Below, one piece after another: positions 34,789-45,433 of a DNA stretch of 64,000 nucleotides; the first letter of the stretch is position 1; every line of letters starts with the position of its first letter. Source of the stretch: Toxorhynchites rutilus septentrionalis. Taxonomy: Eukaryota; Arthropoda; Insecta; Diptera; Culicidae. Location of the stretch: assembly GCF_029784135.1 (NCBI RefSeq), contig NC_073745.1:83919650-83983649 (forward strand), given 5' to 3'. The notes beneath the pieces were generated by a model. That model did not search any database. It was not told the origin of the DNA and worked only from the letters and a program-made list of their open reading frames with translations. The position numbers were made by a program, and so were the translations under genes.

Positions 34789-36158
34789 TTCATTTATTTA
34801 TATACTTATTTATTTATTTATTGGTTAGGATAGTTAGTAATTATTCAAATATAAATATTTAAATTCAAAAACTCACACTGAAACATTTACAGTGTACCTC
34901 CACTAAGTCACAACCGAAAGTAAACTAAAAGATACTCCAGAAAGGATACTTAAGATCTTAGATTTCCCATCCCACCTCCCTGGAGCAGGGCGAAAGCTCA
35001 ATCGCCAAAGTTGTTCGGCCAATGAGTGTCTGCTAGCGCAGCGCTTACTTTCGTGGCCTTGAGTTTTGGGAGGGAAATGAGAAGGCTGTATCTAAGGATA
35101 GTTGGTCGAAGCAAGATGCACACAAGGGGATGCTTTGGGGAAATTATCTTCGGCTGAGCTTGAGCTCTGAATCGCGAGATACCCTGCGGTTTATCTGAGG
35201 ACTACAATGTTCTTCGACCATTTTACTTAGAACTGTCCGACATCGCGGAACCATTGTGCGTTTTTGTTCGCGATCGTAATTTTGTTAGCATTGTTCCTAG
35301 ATTCCATAGAACCGCGTAATTATTCAAGCGTGAAACAAAGCGACTAGAGAACAGGGAAATACGTCATTGGCAAAAACCTGGTGAGCCAATCACGCCAAGC
35401 AAAGGCAGCGTCGTCACCATCGCGCCTTCCGAGGATCCGCTGAGCGATACCCACCGGCGGAGAGTTCTACGGAAACAAGCAAAAGGAGTGGGTGAGGAAA
35501 CTTGTGTCCTCACCGCACTCCCCAGGTACCCTGTATTGTATAGTTTTGTCCATGTGCACATGTGATGTCCCCATAGTTTAAGCAAGAGTAAATGTACAAA
35601 TAAATGTAGAAATATGTAAAACCATAGTCTACCCCAAATGCAGAAAGTTGTCTAGTGTTGTCTAGGAGTAAAAGTCGCTATAATACATGTCCTGTGAACA
35701 TTCAATTTATTTTTATTAAGGTTTCACGTTATCCGTGTTTCGTAGTTGATGTCTGGAGTTGTTTGTGGTCCTCCTTTGTTTCCCAGATGGCCGTGCCAGT
35801 CTGGTAATTTGTTAGAGTAACGTTGCCTGTGATGAGAAAAACCTGTTGTGGTATTCTGTGCTTTTAGGGTGATTCTTGGTCGTTTGATGGTTCTCTCGGA
35901 GTACCCTACGGGTGTCTTCTAGAAGTCTTCGCTGGTTGGAATTGGTACAGCTCGATCGTCCCCCGATCCTGATAAAAGGATACAATTTAGGCCTGCCTGT
36001 CAGGCCTCTAGCTGGGCAACTAACGCGGCGATTGGTCCTCGAAAGAGGTGGCGCTTAAGCCAATCGCTTAAGAGAGGTCGGGTGGGAAAGCTGAGCTGTT
36101 AGCCCTCTTCGAGCTGGCCGTAGGTTCCGGGTTGTCTTTTAAAACCCGGTCCGCTACA
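34645..36158 (+). repeat. 5' LTR
   Basis: 1514 bp, starting tgtaacagttgcc and ending ggtccgctaca. Contains a (TTTA)n microsatellite at about 34737-34800 with one unit more than the 3' LTR. A short minus-strand frame present in both LTRs is not considered a gene. Confidence 0.97.
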
Positions 36159-36160
36159 TT

Positions 36161-36172
36161 TGGCGCCCAACG
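36161..36172 (+). other. Primer-binding site, tRNA-Lys-like
   Basis: tggcgcccaacg begins two bases after the 5' LTR. The first 12 bases would pair with the 3' end of insect tRNA-Lys as I remember it; the following bases match less well. Confidence 0.7.
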
Positions 36173-36563
36173 ACAGGTACGAACCTGGAAAAAAATAAAT
36201 TCAAATTTAGTATTTTTTCGTTGTGACTTAGGTTTTTTTGAGGAGAGAATTTTTCTTTTTCGTGATATTTCTAGTGATATTTATACATTTTTTTTGGGTT
36301 AATTTTGGTAATATAGTTGTACATAGAATTATTATAGTCTCTGGAGTGTTGGAATATTTTTGAAGTATTTTCTGAAAGTATTTGTGCTGTGTTTGTTCTA
36401 GAGTTGCATGTGCAAAATATTGTGCTGAATTATTTATATTTTTTCATATTTACAAATTATATATTCCCTATTTATTTATAAATTATATTTACAATTATTT
36501 GTTATTTATTACTATTTATACTATATTGTTGTTGCTTATTGTGTGTTATTTAAATATTAAAAT

Positions 36564-38372
36564 ATGTCTTCTAAATTTCCGTATGCGTCACATTTACTTG
36601 ACGATGAAGTAAATTACGAATTAAAATTAAGAAATTATGGTGACGAATTGGATAAAGAATTACATGATAAACAAAGATTACTGAGGAGACTTTTCCATAA
36701 AGATGCAAAAGAAAATCGACAATATCGTTCTCCTTATACGATAGAGCAGGAATTCGATTTAATTACAGCGCGTGTCGAAAGCATTAGGAATGCATTAGAT
36801 AAAGCTCCGGATGCACGATTCGTTTCGCACCTCAAGCATTATTACTTGAGGGCAGAACGTAGCAATGCTCCGGATGAAGGATCAATTAGTATGAAGGAAT
36901 CATTATGTAAGAATATCAAAGATATTTTATTAGCACAAAATCTTAAAGAGACACATTTCACAGCCGAGGATCCAGAACAAATCGGATCGCCTGAAAGAGA
37001 TGATAGAGAAGTAACAGTTGTGAGTCCCAAAATAATAAATACAAACATCGAAGAAAATGTATCCGCGAAAACATATGACAGCTTAGGAGCAATTCCGAAA
37101 AGCAATCCATCGGGAAAATTATTGGAAAAAACTGATAGTGTGACTAGGGAAGAAGGTGACGTTGGTCCCTCGAACGAAGATTTGAAGTTGAAGGTACAGA
37201 ATTTAGAAACTCAAATGCAACAACTGATAGGGATGGTGCAACAGTTGACCACTAGCATGGTAGGCGAAACGAAAAGAGAAATGCCGCGAGGAAAAACTGA
37301 AGTAAACTGTTTGGAACAAATTCGTTCTTCAAATGCTGGACCGATACTAAAACCTGTTGGGATCACTAATTCAAATCAGCATAGGATAGAGCTCAATCAA
37401 CAATTTCGTCCATTCATTCCGAATGGGCAGCAAAATGATTTGAGAAGTGATGAAGAAGAGGTTAGTAGGGAAATGCCACCTAGACCAATGCAACACGGTT
37501 ACAGGGAAGATCGAAATAATTACGACAGAAGAATTGAAAAATGGAATCTTTCGTTTTCGGGAGATACACGTTCGACAACACTGGAAGACTTCATTTATAA
37601 AGCTAAAGTTCTCGCCAGCATGAATGGGATTTCAAGGGATAATCTTTTCAGCCATATCCACTTGTTGTTACGTGGTGAAGCATCTAATTGGTTCTTCACT
37701 TATTACGAAGCATTTTGGAACTGGGATATTTTCGAAACGAATATTCGGTACAGGTTTGGAAATCCCAATCAGGATCAGGGAAATAGGCAGAAAATCTACG
37801 ATAGGAAACAGCAAAAAGGTGAAACGTTTATCGCATTCGTTACGGATATCGAACGACTGAACAAACTTTTGACGAAACCCATGTCACCAAGAAGGAAATT
37901 CGAAGTGATCTGGGAAAACATGCGTCAACATTACCGGTCGAAATTGGCATGTTTCGCTGTAAATACGTTAGAAGAACTAATGCAATACAATTACCGAATC
38001 GATGCCAGTGATCCATCATTACATCCCATAGGAACAAGGCATGCGATTCACCATATTGAAGCAGAATCAGGTGATGAGGGGTCTATTGAAGAAGAATTGA
38101 ATGTTCTAACGAGTAGGCAGCGAAGAAACCTAATAACAAACCAAGAAGGGCCACCACAGCAAGAACAGAAGAATAGTCAAGTTGAAATGATCAGATTACC
38201 GCTATGTTGGAATTGTAGAGGTCAAGGGCATTTTTGGAGACAGTGTAGGGAAGCGAAGGTGATTTTTTGTTACATCTGCGGATACCAAGGGAAAACAACA
38301 ATGAATTGCAATGCTCATCCAAGAAGGCCTACGACTGAACGGCATTCTACATTTCCGACCTCGGGAAACTGA
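36564..38372 (+). CDS. gag: Gag polyprotein (602 aa)
   Basis: Structural protein of the gypsy element, expected to form the particle that packages its RNA. ATG at 36564, about 400 bases into the internal region. An acidic, charged N-terminal part and a Gln-rich heptad-like stretch (NLETQMQQLIGMVQQL, about 212-227) precede a capsid-like core (about 330-470, with IEKWNLSFSGD and WDIFETNIRYRFG). At the C-terminus is a standard CX2CX4HX4C knuckle (C548-C561) and a second one in which Lys577 replaces the His (C569, C572, C582). The frame is unbroken and ends in TGA at 38370-38372, directly after the slippery heptamer. Confidence 0.93.
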   Translation: MSSKFPYASHLLDDEVNYELKLRNYGDELDKELHDKQRLLRRLFHKDAKENRQYRSPYTIEQEFDLITARVESIRNALDKAPDARFVSHLKHYYLRAERSNAPDEGSISMKESLCKNIKDILLAQNLKETHFTAEDPEQIGSPERDDREVTVVSPKIINTNIEENVSAKTYDSLGAIPKSNPSGKLLEKTDSVTREEGDVGPSNEDLKLKVQNLETQMQQLIGMVQQLTTSMVGETKREMPRGKTEVNCLEQIRSSNAGPILKPVGITNSNQHRIELNQQFRPFIPNGQQNDLRSDEEEVSREMPPRPMQHGYREDRNNYDRRIEKWNLSFSGDTRSTTLEDFIYKAKVLASMNGISRDNLFSHIHLLLRGEASNWFFTYYEAFWNWDIFETNIRYRFGNPNQDQGNRQKIYDRKQQKGETFIAFVTDIERLNKLLTKPMSPRRKFEVIWENMRQHYRSKLACFAVNTLEELMQYNYRIDASDPSLHPIGTRHAIHHIEAESGDEGSIEEELNVLTSRQRRNLITNQEGPPQQEQKNSQVEMIRLPLCWNCRGQGHFWRQCREAKVIFCYICGYQGKTTMNCNAHPRRPTTERHSTFPTSGN

Positions 38373-41300
38373 AATCGGGATGCAGAAATGGGAAGTCTAG
38401 CAGCCCTGTTATGAAAAAGATTCCCAGGAAATCAGAATTTTTTTTTAATCCTTTTAGAACCATACACGAGATTCACATTCAACCAAGCCAGTGTCCTCAT
38501 GTTAAAATTAAAATTTTTGAAACGGAAATAGAAGCATTATTGGATTCTGGTGCGAGCATAAGCGTCACAAATTCCAAAAATTTAATCGAGCAATATGGTC
38601 TCAAAGTTTTACCGTCTCCGATTCGCATTTGCACTGCTGATGAAACGCAATATTCATGCGAAGGCTACGCGAACATTCCTGTTACTTTCCGGGGAGTAAC
38701 CAAAATAATCCCAATAGCAATAGTTCCAGAAATTAGTCGCAATTTAATCTTGGGCATAAATTTCTGGAAAGCGTTTAGAATAGAACCAATGATACGAGGA
38801 GTCGATGGTATAGAGGAAATAAACCAAATAGGAATTAATAGGAAATCAACTATTGAGTCTCACCATTTTTACGTCCATCCCATTGAGACTATACCTGTAA
38901 CTCTAAAACAAGAACCAGACGAAACACTCGATATTCCTGGTTTAGATCTCCCTGAAGCTTCAGAGGTAAGCCCTGAGTCATTAGAAACTGAGCACGATTT
39001 AACGATAGAAGAGAAAAATGCATTAACCGAAGTCATTAAACAATTCCCGTGTACATCAAAGAACCATTTAGGACGCACGTCGTTGATCGAGCACGAGATC
39101 GTTCTTCAAGAGGGTGCATTGCCGAGACGACAAGCACTGTATCGATGTTCTCCAAAAATACAAGCAGAGATGAATGAAGAAATTGAACGGTATAAACAAC
39201 TAGACGCTATCGAAGAATGCGCAAGCGAATGGGCCAATCCCCTTGTTCCGGTTCGGAAATCGAACGGCAAACTAAGGGTATGCTTGGACTCGAGGCGCAT
39301 CAACGCAGTAACTAAAAAAGACTCATACCCAATGCGGGACATGAGAGGTATTTTTCATAGACTAGGTAGCGCTAGATTTTTCTCCGTGATAGATTTGAAG
39401 GATGCATACTTTCAAATTCCTCTTAAAGAGGAGTGCCGAGACTACACAGCTTTTAGAACATCGAAGGGTCTGTACAGATTTAAAGTGTGTCCCTTTGGCC
39501 TGACGAATGCCCCTTTTACAATGTGTCGACTTATGGACAAGGTCATTGGGTTTGACCTTGAGCCACAGGTATTTGTATACCTCGACGACATTGTGATAGC
39601 GACAATGACTTTAGAAGAGCATCTTAAACTACTGGGAATAGTTGCCAGAAAACTAACCAAGGCAAATTTAACCATTTCACTGGATAAATCGCGGTTTTGT
39701 AGAAAGCAGGTTAACTATCTGGGCTACCTACTGACAAGTGAGGGTGTTGCCATTGACAACACAAGAATAGAGCCAATATTAAATTATCACAGACCGAAAA
39801 ATGTGAAGGACATACGACGACTTCTTGGTCTCGCGGGTTTCTACCAGCGATTTATTCGCGATTATAGCGAGATCGTGTCTCCCATTTCTGATCTGCTCAA
39901 AAAGGGACCAAAGAAAATCGTTTGGACAGAAGCAGCAGAACGAGGATTCCAAAAGCTAAAGACTGCTCTAATCTCTGCCCCAATTCTAGCCAATCCGGAT
40001 TTTAGCCTGCCGTTTGTGATCGAGTCAGACGCATCCGATAACGCTGTTGGAGCAGCGCTCATTCAACATATTGAGGGCGAAGCTCGAATTATTGGCTATT
40101 TCAGCAAAAAACTGAATAGCACACAAAGGAAATATGCTAGCGTAGAAAAGGAGTGTTTGGGTGTGTTACTCGCGATTGAGCACTTCAGACATTTCGTCGA
40201 AGGTACAAAGTTCAAGGTTATCATAGATGCGAGAAGCTTATTATGGCTCTTTACCATTGGAGTCGAGTCCGGAAATTCGAAACTAATGAGATGGGCTCTA
40301 AAGATACAAGCATATGATATCGAGCTGGAGTACAGAAAAGGGAAACAAAACATTACGGCTGACTGCTTGTCACGTTCATTAGAAACAATTTCCACAATCC
40401 AAATTGATCCAGATTATCAGGATCTCATAAAGAAAATTTCTAGTGATCCTCAAAAATTTTCCGACTTTCGCGTGGTTGATAACCAAATCTACAAACTTGT
40501 AAAACATAGGAGTAAACTAGAAGATCACAGGTTTCAATGGAAGCAATATCCACCCAAACCTCAAAGGACCGAAATTATGAAAGAAATTCACGAAAGAGCG
40601 CATTTAGGTTTCGAGAAAACCCTAAATGCAATTAAGGGAAAATATTACTGGCCATCAATGAACTCGGAAATAAAAAAATATTGTAAGCAATGTCTAACTT
40701 GTCAAACTAGCAAAGCGACCAATGTCAATACAACAACTCCTCTAGTAACGCAGAAAAAAATAGCTGACCATCCATGGCAGTTTCTAACGATGGATTATGT
40801 TGGGCCCCTACCCGCTTCGGGGAAGGGTAAAAACACCTGTTTACTGGTTGTCACGGATGTGTTCAGCAAATTCGTGTTAATCCAGCCATTCAGGCAAGCA
40901 ACAGCAGAGTCTCTTGTTCCATTCGTGGAAAACATGATTTTTCTGTTATTTGGGGTTCCGGAAGTGATCCTGACCGACAATGGGACTCAATTTACGTCAA
41001 AATTGTTTGAAGATCTTTTGAACCGATACCATGTTACGCACTGGAAAACTCCTAGTTACCACCCCCAAATAAATGACTCTGAAAGGGTGAATAGAGTGAT
41101 GACTACAGCAATAAGAGCCACAATCAAAAACAGGCATAAAGATTGGGCTAATAACATCCAAACAATTGCGAGTGCCATGAGAAATTCAGTCCATGAGGCG
41201 ACTCAATATTCACCATATTTTGTGATGTTCGGAAGGAATATGATCTCCGACGGAAGAGAGTATCGTCATATGAGAGACAATTCCTCCGAAACTCACGGTT

Positions 41301-41623
41301 TAGGTGTTCTAGAAAGAAATGAATTATACCAGCAAATTAGAGAAAACATCAAGAAAGCTTTTGAAAAACACTCTCGATATTACAATTTGAGATCGAACGC
41401 CAACTGTCCAACATATTCTGTGGGTGAAAAAGTCCTTAAAAAGAACACGGAGTTATCGGACAAAGGGAAAGGATACTGTGCGAAATTGGCACCGAAATAT
41501 GTTCGGGCGCAAATCAAAAGACGCATAGGTGATCATTGCTACGAAGTAGATGATGAAAATGGGAAAAGACTTGGTGTATTTCATTGCAAATATCTCAAAA
41601 AACTTACACTTCCAAATTCTTAA
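38339..41623 (+). CDS. pol: Pol polyprotein: protease, reverse transcriptase, RNase H, integrase
   Basis: Open from 38339 (after TGA at 38336-38338) to TAA at 41621-41623; the first ATG is at 38411 (1070 residues from there, numbering used here). Order: aspartic protease with LLDSGAS (D45); reverse transcriptase with the YLDD box (390-393) and the usual LPFGLT-type motif as CPFGLTNAPF; RNase H starting ESDASDNAVGAAL (D540); an HHCC zinc region (H-ERAH ... CKQCLTC); integrase core with D795 (MDYVGPL), D856 (LTDNGTQF) and E891 (SERVNRV); and a C-terminal GPY/F-like segment. All active-site residues checked are present and there is no internal stop. This is the gypsy order (integrase last). Confidence 0.96.
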   Translation, partial: TAFYISDLGKLKSGCRNGKSSSPVMKKIPRKSEFFFNPFRTIHEIHIQPSQCPHVKIKIFETEIEALLDSGASISVTNSKNLIEQYGLKVLPSPIRICTADETQYSCEGYANIPVTFRGVTKIIPIAIVPEISRNLILGINFWKAFRIEPMIRGVDGIEEINQIGINRKSTIESHHFYVHPIETIPVTLKQEPDETLDIPGLDLPEASEVSPESLETEHDLTIEEKNALTEVIKQFPCTSKNHLGRTSLIEHEIVLQEGALPRRQALYRCSPKIQAEMNEEIERYKQLDAIEECASEWANPLVPVRKSNGKLRVCLDSRRINAVTKKDSYPMRDMRGIFHRLGSARFFSVIDLKDAYFQIPLKEECRDYTAFRTSKGLYRFKVCPFGLTNAPFTMCRLMDKVIGFDLEPQVFVYLDDIVIATMTLEEHLKLLGIVARKLTKANLTISLDKSRFCRKQVNYLGYLLTSEGVAIDNTRIEPILNYHRPKNVKDIRRLLGLAGFYQRFIRDYSEIVSPISDLLKKGPKKIVWTEAAERGFQKLKTALISAPILANPDFSLPFVIESDASDNAVGAALIQHIEGEARIIGYFSKKLNSTQRKYASVEKECLGVLLAIEHFRHFVEGTKFKVIIDARSLLWLFTIGVESGNSKLMRWALKIQAYDIELEYRKGKQNITADCLSRSLETISTIQIDPDYQDLIKKISSDPQKFSDFRVVDNQIYKLVKHRSKLEDHRFQWKQYPPKPQRTEIMKEIHERAHLGFEKTLNAIKGKYYWPSMNSEIKKYCKQCLTCQTSKATNVNTTTPLVTQKKIADHPWQFLTMDYVGPLPASGKGKNTCLLVVTDVFSKFVLIQPFRQATAESLVPFVENMIFLLFGVPEVILTDNGTQFTSKLFEDLLNRYHVTHWKTPSYHPQINDSERVNRVMTTAIRATIKNRHKDWANNIQTIASAMRNSVHEATQYSPYFVMFGRNMISDGREYRHMRDNSSETHGLGVLERNELYQQIRENIKKAFEKHSRYYNLRSNANCPTYSVGEKVLKKNTELSDKGKGYCAKLAPKYVRAQIKRRIGDHCYEVDDENGKRLGVFHCKYLKKLTLPNS
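38363..38369 (+). promoter_or_regulatory. Putative -1 ribosomal frameshift site GGGAAAC
   Basis: In the gag frame it reads G GGA AAC followed at once by the TGA stop, a canonical X XXY YYZ heptamer. The pol frame is open from 38339, so the 34-base overlap with gag includes it, and slipping back one base would carry ribosomes from gag into pol with no stop. Pol's first ATG is only at 38411, so frameshifting is the simplest way to make Gag-Pol. A stimulatory structure downstream was not assessed. Confidence 0.8.
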
Positions 41624-43401
41624 CAGAAATAAATATTCAGCTATGTAGACTTTTTTTTTTTAGTTGACCACGCAGCAATTAGTTTGCACAAAAATATAAA
41701 TAGCCATTCAAAGTCTCCTCAGCTATTGAGTCGAGCCGTCCCACAAAATAAGCAATCTACTGGTGACGTTAAGAATGAGCATTTAGTATCAAAATCAAAC
41801 AACCTGGGAGAAAAAGGATAAAATAAATCCTTCCAGGACAATGTCTAAGAATGAAAGAATAGGAGAAAAATAGCCATGCCTCAAAATATTTCAGCTATGT
41901 ATACTTTTAGTGGACCACGCAGCAAACAGCTTGCACAAAAATCTAAATAGCCATTCCAAGTCTCCTCAATTACTGAGTCGAGCGGTCCCACAAAATCTAC
42001 AATCTACTGGTGACGTTATGAATGAGCATTTTACCCCAATGACATGGGATAGAAAGGATCAAAGAAATCCTGACAGGACTATGTCAGGGAATGAAGAAAT
42101 AGAAAAATAAACATCCCAAACTCGACACATTTCCACGAATAGTAACCATAACTGTAGAATAAGATAGTATTTAGATTAGCAATATCTGAATTGTATACCG
42201 TACTATTCCTTTTTTCTTCACGGTATTTCCCACGTGTATACGTATTATAGTTCTTCCAATTTCAATGTCATGTCCTCTGTCCAGATTAGATGGATGTCCT
42301 TTTAGGTATGTAGGTATTTCCGTTCATCCTTCAAATCCAATGAATGTCCTTCAGTAGTTCTTCCATCATCAATTCCAGAATATTTAGTTAAGTAATTGTC
42401 TCCATTATCCTTGAAAAATTTCGTCCATCTTTGAAATGTGATCCTTGTGGTCCACATTGTCCTCATTGTTCGTCATTCATCATTCCATATCCGTCGAAAT
42501 TTAGAATAAATTCGAAAGTTTATCTGGGAAAAAGGAAAGGAAAAACACACAAAGCACAACAATTCAAGATATTAAAGAAATATATTAATACTCCCCCCGT
42601 TTATTTTCCGGCCAAGGAAAATTTCCAACGGATGATCCAGCTTCTGATCTCTTTGATTCAGCGTGCACAATAGAACTGCAGATCACACTTACTTTGTTTC
42701 GAGATTCGATATTTAACCCAGTGTTAAAGCACAGGCACAATTAACTCTTCGATGTAAAAATATACTGTGAATGTTGTATAACAGTTTCGGTATATCATTG
42801 TGAATGTATGGTGATCAGTTTTTCTGGTGTAAACATTCAGTACAGTGGGTTGGGGTGCATTGTGGGTGGGAAATGGTTGAGTGCTCGAGTAAAACTCGGG
42901 GTATCCAAATCTATTCACAATAGTTTAGTTTGCGGTGAGTTCGGGAATATTCTCTTGTCCAATGATTTTGGAATTAGTATTATGACTGAATGAACCTGTT
43001 TTGGGAAATGGGGAATTGGGATTCACACTCGTCATTCACACAATATTGAAAAAAATATTGAGTTGGGAATGGACGTTTTGTTGAGGAGCTTCATTAAGCA
43101 GTTGTCGAAGAGTTGCTAGTGCTACACATAATGGGATGGAACGATGATCAGATTTATTTTCGTAAAGATTACACATAGTCGAATCAAATTTAATATGCAT
43201 TCGCTGGAGACCTGAGTCTTACGACGGTGAAGGTCAGTGGCAGATACGACCTATGATGGGACGTAGACTGTAAACAGAGGAGGAGTCAGCTTGCTGATGA
43301 TGAACACATATGACCCCGAATCACATCAATATTTGTGATGACAATAGTTAATCTATAATTCGGTTTTGTTTCTTACAATATTTTGGAAGTAAGGAATCCC
43401 C
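41624..43401 (+). other. 3' non-coding region of the gypsy element
   Basis: About 1.8 kb without a recognisable envelope or other gene. Frames here are under 81 codons and show no signal peptide, furin-type site or fusion-peptide pattern. The first part is an imperfect tandem duplication (41637-42105). Confidence 0.75.
41637..42105 (+). repeat. Imperfect tandem duplication in the gypsy 3' region
   Basis: tcagctatgta, gaccacgcagca, ttgcacaaaaat and ctactggtgacgtta occur in order from 41637 and again from about 41890, a period of about 253 bp with many substitutions. The degree of divergence is greater than between the LTRs, so the duplication predates this insertion. Confidence 0.85.
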
Positions 43402-43443
43402 TTACGAAAATTTAGTTGAATCAATTCAACTAAATTTTCGTAA
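43402..43443 (+). other. Perfect 20-bp inverted repeat next to the 3' LTR
   Basis: ttacgaaaatttagttgaat, two bases, then its exact reverse complement. It lies 16 bases before the 3' LTR. The intervening ctaaagcatggagtga would hold the polypurine primer site for plus-strand synthesis, although it is a weak polypurine run. Confidence 0.9.
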
Positions 43444-43459
43444 CTAAAGCATGGAGTGA

Positions 43460-43552
43460 TGTAACAGTTGCCACAACTGTTTTCATCATGTGATATTTTT
43501 GGATTATTTATTTACTTATTTATTATTGGTGTGCATATTTATTGAGTGTTGT

Positions 43553-43599
<47 letters not shown>

Positions 43600-44969
43600 T
43601 TCATTTATTTATATACTTATTTATTTATTTATTGGTTAGGATAGTTAGTAATTATTCAAATATAAATATTTAAATTCAAAAACTCACACTGAAACATTTA
43701 CAGTGTACCTCCACTAAGTCACAACCGAAAGTAAACTAAAAGATACTCCAGAAAGGATACTTAAGATCTTAGATTTCCCATCCCACCTCCCTGGAGCAGG
43801 GCGAAAGCTCAATCGCCAAAGTTGTTCGGCCAATGAGTGTCTGCTAGCGCAGCGCTTACTTTCGTGGCCTTGAGTTTTGGGAGGGAAATGAGAAGGCTGT
43901 ATCTAAGGATAGTTGGTCGAAGCAAGATGCACACAAGGGGATGCTTTGGGGAAATTATCTTCGGCTGAGCTTGAGCTCTGAATCGCGAGATACCCTGCGG
44001 TTTATCTGAGGACTACAATGTTCTTCGACCATTTTACTTAGAACTGTCCGACATCGCGGAACCATTGTGCGTTTTTGTTCGCGATCGTAATTTTGTTAGC
44101 ATTGTTCCTAGATTCCATAGAACCGCGTAATTATTCAAGCGTGAAACAAAGCGACTAGAGAACAGGGAAATACGTCATTGGCAAAAACCTGGTGAGCCAA
44201 TCACGCCAAGCAAAGGCAGCGTCGTCACCATCGCGCCTTCCGAGGATCCGCTGAGCGATACCCACCGGCGGAGAGTTCTACGGAAACAAGCAAAAGGAGT
44301 GGGTGAGGAAACTTGTGTCCTCACCGCACTCCCCAGGTACCCTGTATTGTATAGTTTTGTCCATGTGCACATGTGATGTCCCCATAGTTTAAGCAAGAGT
44401 AAATGTACAAATAAATGTAGAAATATGTAAAACCATAGTCTACCCCAAATGCAGAAAGTTGTCTAGTGTTGTCTAGGAGTAAAAGTCGCTATAATACATG
44501 TCCTGTGAACATTCAATTTATTTTTATTAAGGTTTCACGTTATCCGTGTTTCGTAGTTGATGTCTGGAGTTGTTTGTGGTCCTCCTTTGTTTCCCAGATG
44601 GCCGTGCCAGTCTGGTAATTTGTTAGAGTAACGTTGCCTGTGATGAGAAAAACCTGTTGTGGTATTCTGTGCTTTTAGGGTGATTCTTGGTCGTTTGATG
44701 GTTCTCTCGGAGTACCCTACGGGTGTCTTCTAGAAGTCTTCGCTGGTTGGAATTGGTACAGCTCGATCGTCCCCCGATCCTGATAAAAGGATACAATTTA
44801 GGCCTGCCTGTCAGGCCTCTAGCTGGGCAACTAACGCGGCGATTGGTCCTCGAAAGAGGTGGCGCTTAAGCCAATCGCTTAAGAGAGGTCGGGTGGGAAA
44901 GCTGAGCTGTTAGCCCTCTTCGAGCTGGCCGTAGGTTCCGGGTTGTCTTTTAAAACCCGGTCCGCTACA
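43460..44969 (+). repeat. 3' LTR
   Basis: 1510 bp, matching the 5' LTR apart from one fewer TTTA unit. Followed by the second copy of the target duplication ACTT at 44970-44973. Confidence 0.97.
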
Positions 44970-45110
44970 ACTTTTTGAACACTTTCGGTCCGACACACCG
45001 ACGCGAGTATAGGAGTAACTTTTTTGGACAACTGCCTTTTTCATATTCTAGAATATTGTTGAATGAAATGTATAAATTAATGTTAGTGGCGTGGAATTTT
45101 TATAGAATAG
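44970..45110. repeat. Right half of the MITE-like repeat split by the gypsy element
   Basis: Resumes homology with about 25612-25755: cggtccgacacaccgacgcg, actataggag-like gagtataggag, and gaatgaaatgtataaatta. Joined across the element, the two halves reproduce the 25.5 kb copy. Confidence 0.88.
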
Positions 45111-45421
45111 AATAAATAAGATCATTACCGGACTATTCTTATTTGATTTCAGTCCCTTTTGTAACTGGATTGAACGTATCCATATATTAACTAATCGTCG
45201 TTAGATACATACGTTCAAAAGCAAAATGTAAATGTTTGACTTTCGTATAGTTATTCGCTAAATATAATGGTCATACGTATACACACTTGTGAAAGAATTT
45301 CACTTGTGGAAAAATAGTAAACAGTAAACTATAAACTAATCGGTGGCTCATGATAGGTTTTAACAATTACAGAGACAAAGAATATGAGAAATATGCAAAC
45401 TATATATTCCAGAACCTTTAT
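45111..45421. other. Unassigned AT-rich spacer
   Basis: No motif recognised. Confidence 0.4.
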
Positions 45422-45433
45422 CATCTGGTAATT

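Larger units (their letters stand above)
34645..44969 (+). mobile_element. Complete Ty3/gypsy LTR retrotransposon
   Basis: A 10,325-bp element with TG...CA LTRs of 1514 and 1510 bp. By eye the LTRs are identical except for one TTTA unit. There is a 4-bp target duplication ACTT (34641-34644, 44970-44973), a primer-binding site, gag, an overlapping pol in the -1 frame and a 1.8 kb 3' region without a recognisable envelope gene. Near-identical LTRs and uninterrupted gag and pol imply recent insertion and possible activity. Long LTRs, a tRNA-Lys-like primer site and a 4-bp duplication recall Osvaldo-type gypsy elements, a clade guess only. Confidence 0.97.

Noticed and set aside
35364..35585. 73-codon minus frame, repeated at 44175-44396
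   Set aside because: It is antisense within both LTRs and has no family motif; duplication merely reflects the LTR pair.
41624..43459. Possible envelope gene after pol
   Set aside because: No frame above 80 codons and no signal peptide, membrane segment or cleavage-site pattern.
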